This document shows positions 6,604-7,741 of a DNA stretch of 7,741 bases, piece after piece. The DNA is from SIG636 sp045537905. GTDB taxonomy: Bacteria > Bacillota > Clostridia > Oscillospirales > CAG-382. Each line of letters opens with the position of its first letter. Position 1 is the stretch's first letter. The position numbers were made by a program, and so were the translations under genes. The stretch covers positions 1 to 7,741 of the forward strand of contig JAZSQJ010000084.1 in the NCBI GenBank assembly GCA_045537905.1, in the 5' to 3' direction. The notes beneath the pieces are model-generated. The model was not told where the DNA came from and ran no database searches. It worked only from the letters and a program-made list of their open reading frames with translations.

Positions 6604-7437
6604 CTACTCCTTGGTCTTGATAAACGCCGCCATGGTTCCCCTCAGGTTACCGCAAAGACGGTGGGAAAAATAGTTCTTGCCTCCGTCGCAAACGGTACAC
6701 TCCCCACAGTCGGATATATGCTCTGCCTTAACGCCTGCCTTGATAAGGCTTTGCTCTACCGCCCTTTGCAGGTCAAGGCGCATATCCGCTGTGAAGCAGG
6801 AGGCAAAATCGGCGTCGGAGCTTAAGAAGGCGTTTTTAACCTCCTCGCCCACGGTGTAACAGCAGCCCCCCACCGAGGGTCCTATTGCCACGAGAATATC
6901 CTCAGGCTTTGCACCTAAGGCGACCATTTTATCCACGGTAACGGCACATATCTTGCCTGCCGTCCCCCGCCAGCCTGAGTGACAGGCACCGCATATATGT
7001 CTTTCGGTATCGTAAAACAGCAGCGTAACACAGTCTGCCCCTCTTACGCTGAGGAGCATATCACGCTCACGGCTTACAAGCCCGTCCACGTCACCCTCAA
7101 AGGGAGGCAGGGTAACGCCCGTGCCCCTGTGACTGCCGTCCACGGTAAGAACCCTTGTGCTGTGGGTCTGGTAGCTGCGGCAGACGTCCTTTTCCGTAAG
7201 GCCGAACAGGGACGCCGCTATACGGTGGTTTTCCACCACGTTGTCCCATTTATCTGCCTGTTCTCCGCTGCCTGCGGCAAAATTAAAGCTTTTGTAAACG
7301 CCCTCGCTTACACCGCCGTCACGCCTTGTAAAAATATGGGGTATGCCGTGACGGTCAAAAAGAGGGCTGGTTATATAACTAAAGGGCTCATTATGCTCTG
7401 TAAACTTCTCTTTCAAATTATAGACACAACCTTTCAT
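6604..7437 (-). CDS. pgeF: Laccase-domain protein PgeF/YfiH (multi-copper polyphenol-oxidoreductase-like)
   Basis: The 277-residue product belongs to the YfiH/DUF152 family. Members have purine-nucleoside phosphorylase/adenosine deaminase-type activity in vitro (FAMIN/LACC1 relatives), and the E. coli protein is named peptidoglycan editing factor. Visible motifs are FTRRDGGVS (36-44), YQTHS (89-93), ADCV (134-137), CHSGWRGT (152-159), IGPSVGGCCYTVG (185-197) and a Cys-rich C-terminal segment CGECTVC (244-250) followed by YFSHR (256-260). His92, Cys136 and His153 match the family's metal/catalytic triad. The start at 7437 is preferred to an open extension to 7623, because that extension would run through a promoter and two hairpins and looks non-coding. 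No SD precedes this ATG, and the promoter's predicted start falls on it, so the mRNA may be leaderless. TTG at codon 8 is a weaker alternative. It is the first gene of the cluster. Confidence 0.93.
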   Translation of the reverse strand: MKGCVYNLKEKFTEHNEPFSYITSPLFDRHGIPHIFTRRDGGVSEGVYKSFNFAAGSGEQADKWDNVVENHRIAASLFGLTEKDVCRSYQTHSTRVLTVDGSHRGTGVTLPPFEGDVDGLVSRERDMLLSVRGADCVTLLFYDTERHICGACHSGWRGTAGKICAVTVDKMVALGAKPEDILVAIGPSVGGCCYTVGEEVKNAFLSSDADFASCFTADMRLDLQRAVEQSLIKAGVKAEHISDCGECTVCDGGKNYFSHRLCGNLRGTMAAFIKTKE

Positions 7438-7442
7438 ATTAC

Positions 7443-7471
7443 AGTATAGCACAAGGTCCCTCGTTTTACAA
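7443..7471 (-). promoter_or_regulatory. Predicted promoter of the pgeF-yhaO-yhaN-recG-dusB cluster
   Basis: On the minus strand, -35 TTGTAA (7466-7471, 4 of 6 consensus) and -10 TATACT (7443-7448, 5 of 6) are separated by exactly 17 bp. An extended -10 TG lies one base upstream of the -10. The predicted transcription start is about 7436-7437, on the A of the pgeF ATG. No other convincing promoter lies in the short gaps downstream until the tRNA promoter. Confidence 0.75.
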
Positions 7472-7483
7472 TAGCATAGGGGG

Positions 7484-7526
7484 AAAAAGACAGGGGCTGT
7501 AAAAAACCAAAGTTTTTTACAGCCCC
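7484..7526 (-). terminator. Hairpin with T-tract upstream of the cluster promoter
   Basis: A perfect 15-bp inverted repeat (arms 7493-7507 and 7512-7526) has a 4-nt loop. Each arm combines a GC-rich outer part (GGGGCTGT) with an A/T run. On the minus strand it is followed by TGTCTTTTT (7484-7492), giving the appearance of an intrinsic terminator that insulates the pgeF promoter from upstream transcription. On the plus strand no T-run follows. The T-tract starts 2 nt after the stem and is interrupted, so the call is moderate. Confidence 0.6.
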
Positions 7527-7529
7527 ACA

Positions 7530-7556
7530 GCTTGATGACAAACCTTGTCATCAAGC
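7530..7556. repeat. 12-bp inverted repeat with 3-nt loop
   Basis: The arms at 7530-7541 and 7545-7556 are perfectly complementary (core CTTGATGACAA / TTGTCATCAAG) around loop ACC. No T-tract follows on either strand, so it is not a typical terminator. It lies only 3 bp from the preceding 15-bp hairpin. Confidence 0.75.
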
Positions 7557-7587
7557 CGGCAGAGTGCTGAGAAAGAGTGCAGGCAAG

Positions 7588-7670
7588 ACGAACCGAGGCG
7601 AAAACTGTAATACCACCCCACAAAAATATATTTTTGTGGGGACCCCGGAGTACTGTAAGCCGAGGTTCGT
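7588..7670. repeat. Nested inverted repeat around a 26-bp perfect palindrome
   Basis: The outer arms ACGAACC (7588-7594) and GGTTCGT (7664-7670) pair, as do GGC (7597-7599) and GCC (7659-7661). Between them lies a GA/GA internal step (7595-7596 against 7662-7663), a geometry that can form tandem sheared G-A pairs in RNA. Inside is a 26-bp perfect palindrome (7616-7641), which folds as an 11-bp stem CCCCACAAAAA with loop TATA. A CTGTAA direct repeat (7605-7610 and 7653-7658) flanks the palindrome. No coding signal is visible. This could be a small intergenic repeat or MITE-like element, or a structured RNA; neither can be settled from one copy. Confidence 0.65.
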
Positions 7671-7697
7671 TTTGAACGGAAAAACAAATAAAATGCA

Positions 7698-7728
7698 GAA
7701 AATTCAGGGATGCCTTCCCTGAATTTTC
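7698..7728. terminator. 13-bp hairpin, probable intrinsic terminator at the window edge
   Basis: The arms 7698-7710 and 7716-7728 pair perfectly around a 5-nt loop. Each stem is GC-rich toward the loop with an AAAATT/AATTTT base, so either strand ends in a T-rich tract (TTTTC, then further T-rich sequence on the minus strand down to about 7681). It probably ends a gene beyond the right edge, most likely on the minus strand, but that gene is not visible. Confidence 0.6.
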
Positions 7729-7741
7729 TACTTTAGAATAA

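Noticed and set aside
7417..7422. Perfect TATAAT on the minus strand inside pgeF as a second promoter
   Set aside because: No acceptable -35 at 16-18 bp and no extended -10; it would start inside the gene.
7530..7556. Riboswitch or attenuator for pgeF
   Set aside because: It lies upstream of the predicted promoter, so it would not be in the main transcript, and no known riboswitch core is recognisable.
7438..7623. Open 62-codon N-terminal extension of pgeF
   Set aside because: It crosses the predicted promoter, two perfect hairpins and half of the palindrome, and has no family resemblance or SD; known family members begin close to the ATG at 7437.

Overview
The window reads as a piece of a low-to-mid GC Gram-positive chromosome, most likely a gut-type member of the Clostridia (Oscillospirales/Ruminococcaceae-like). 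That placement is inference from three things: both tRNAs encode their CCA ends and closely resemble Bacillus/Clostridium tRNA-Glu and elongator tRNA-Met; the nuclease/ATPase pair is of the Firmicutes YhaO/YhaN type; and purine-rich Shine-Dalgarno (SD) sequences precede four of the five protein genes. Isoleucine is coded mostly by ATA even though most other codons end in G or C.

All recognised genes lie on the minus strand, so the window is best read from right to left. At the right end, about 300 bp (7438-7741) contain no gene. They hold four strong inverted repeats and a good sigma-A-type promoter (TTGTAA, 17 bp, TATACT) whose predicted start falls on the first ATG. From there a tight five-gene cluster runs leftward: pgeF/yfiH (laccase-domain protein), a YhaO/SbcD-like nuclease, a YhaN-like SbcC-type ATPase with two membrane segments, recG (branch-migration helicase) and dusB (tRNA-dihydrouridine synthase). 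The gaps are 3, 3, 12 and 10 nt, and most SD sequences lie in or next to the preceding stop codon, so the five genes are probably co-transcribed. The nuclease/ATPase pair and RecG form a plausible DNA-repair or replication-fork-processing block. PgeF and Dus are housekeeping genes carried in the same transcript.

Directly after dusB, with no terminator visible between them, a textbook-perfect promoter (TTGACA, 17 bp, TATAAT) drives a two-tRNA unit, tRNA-Met(CAT) then tRNA-Glu(TTC). It ends in a strong, probably bidirectional intrinsic terminator.

Beyond that terminator, the first 93 bases form the most unusual element: four consecutive small hairpins with different stem sequences, separated by a nearly invariant 10-nt linker (GATTCCATAC). 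The stems differ in sequence but remain paired, which suggests selection on structure. The array runs off the left edge. This array and the nested palindromes at the right end are the best candidates for undescribed elements. The protein genes are recognisable families, with a few atypical residues noted below.
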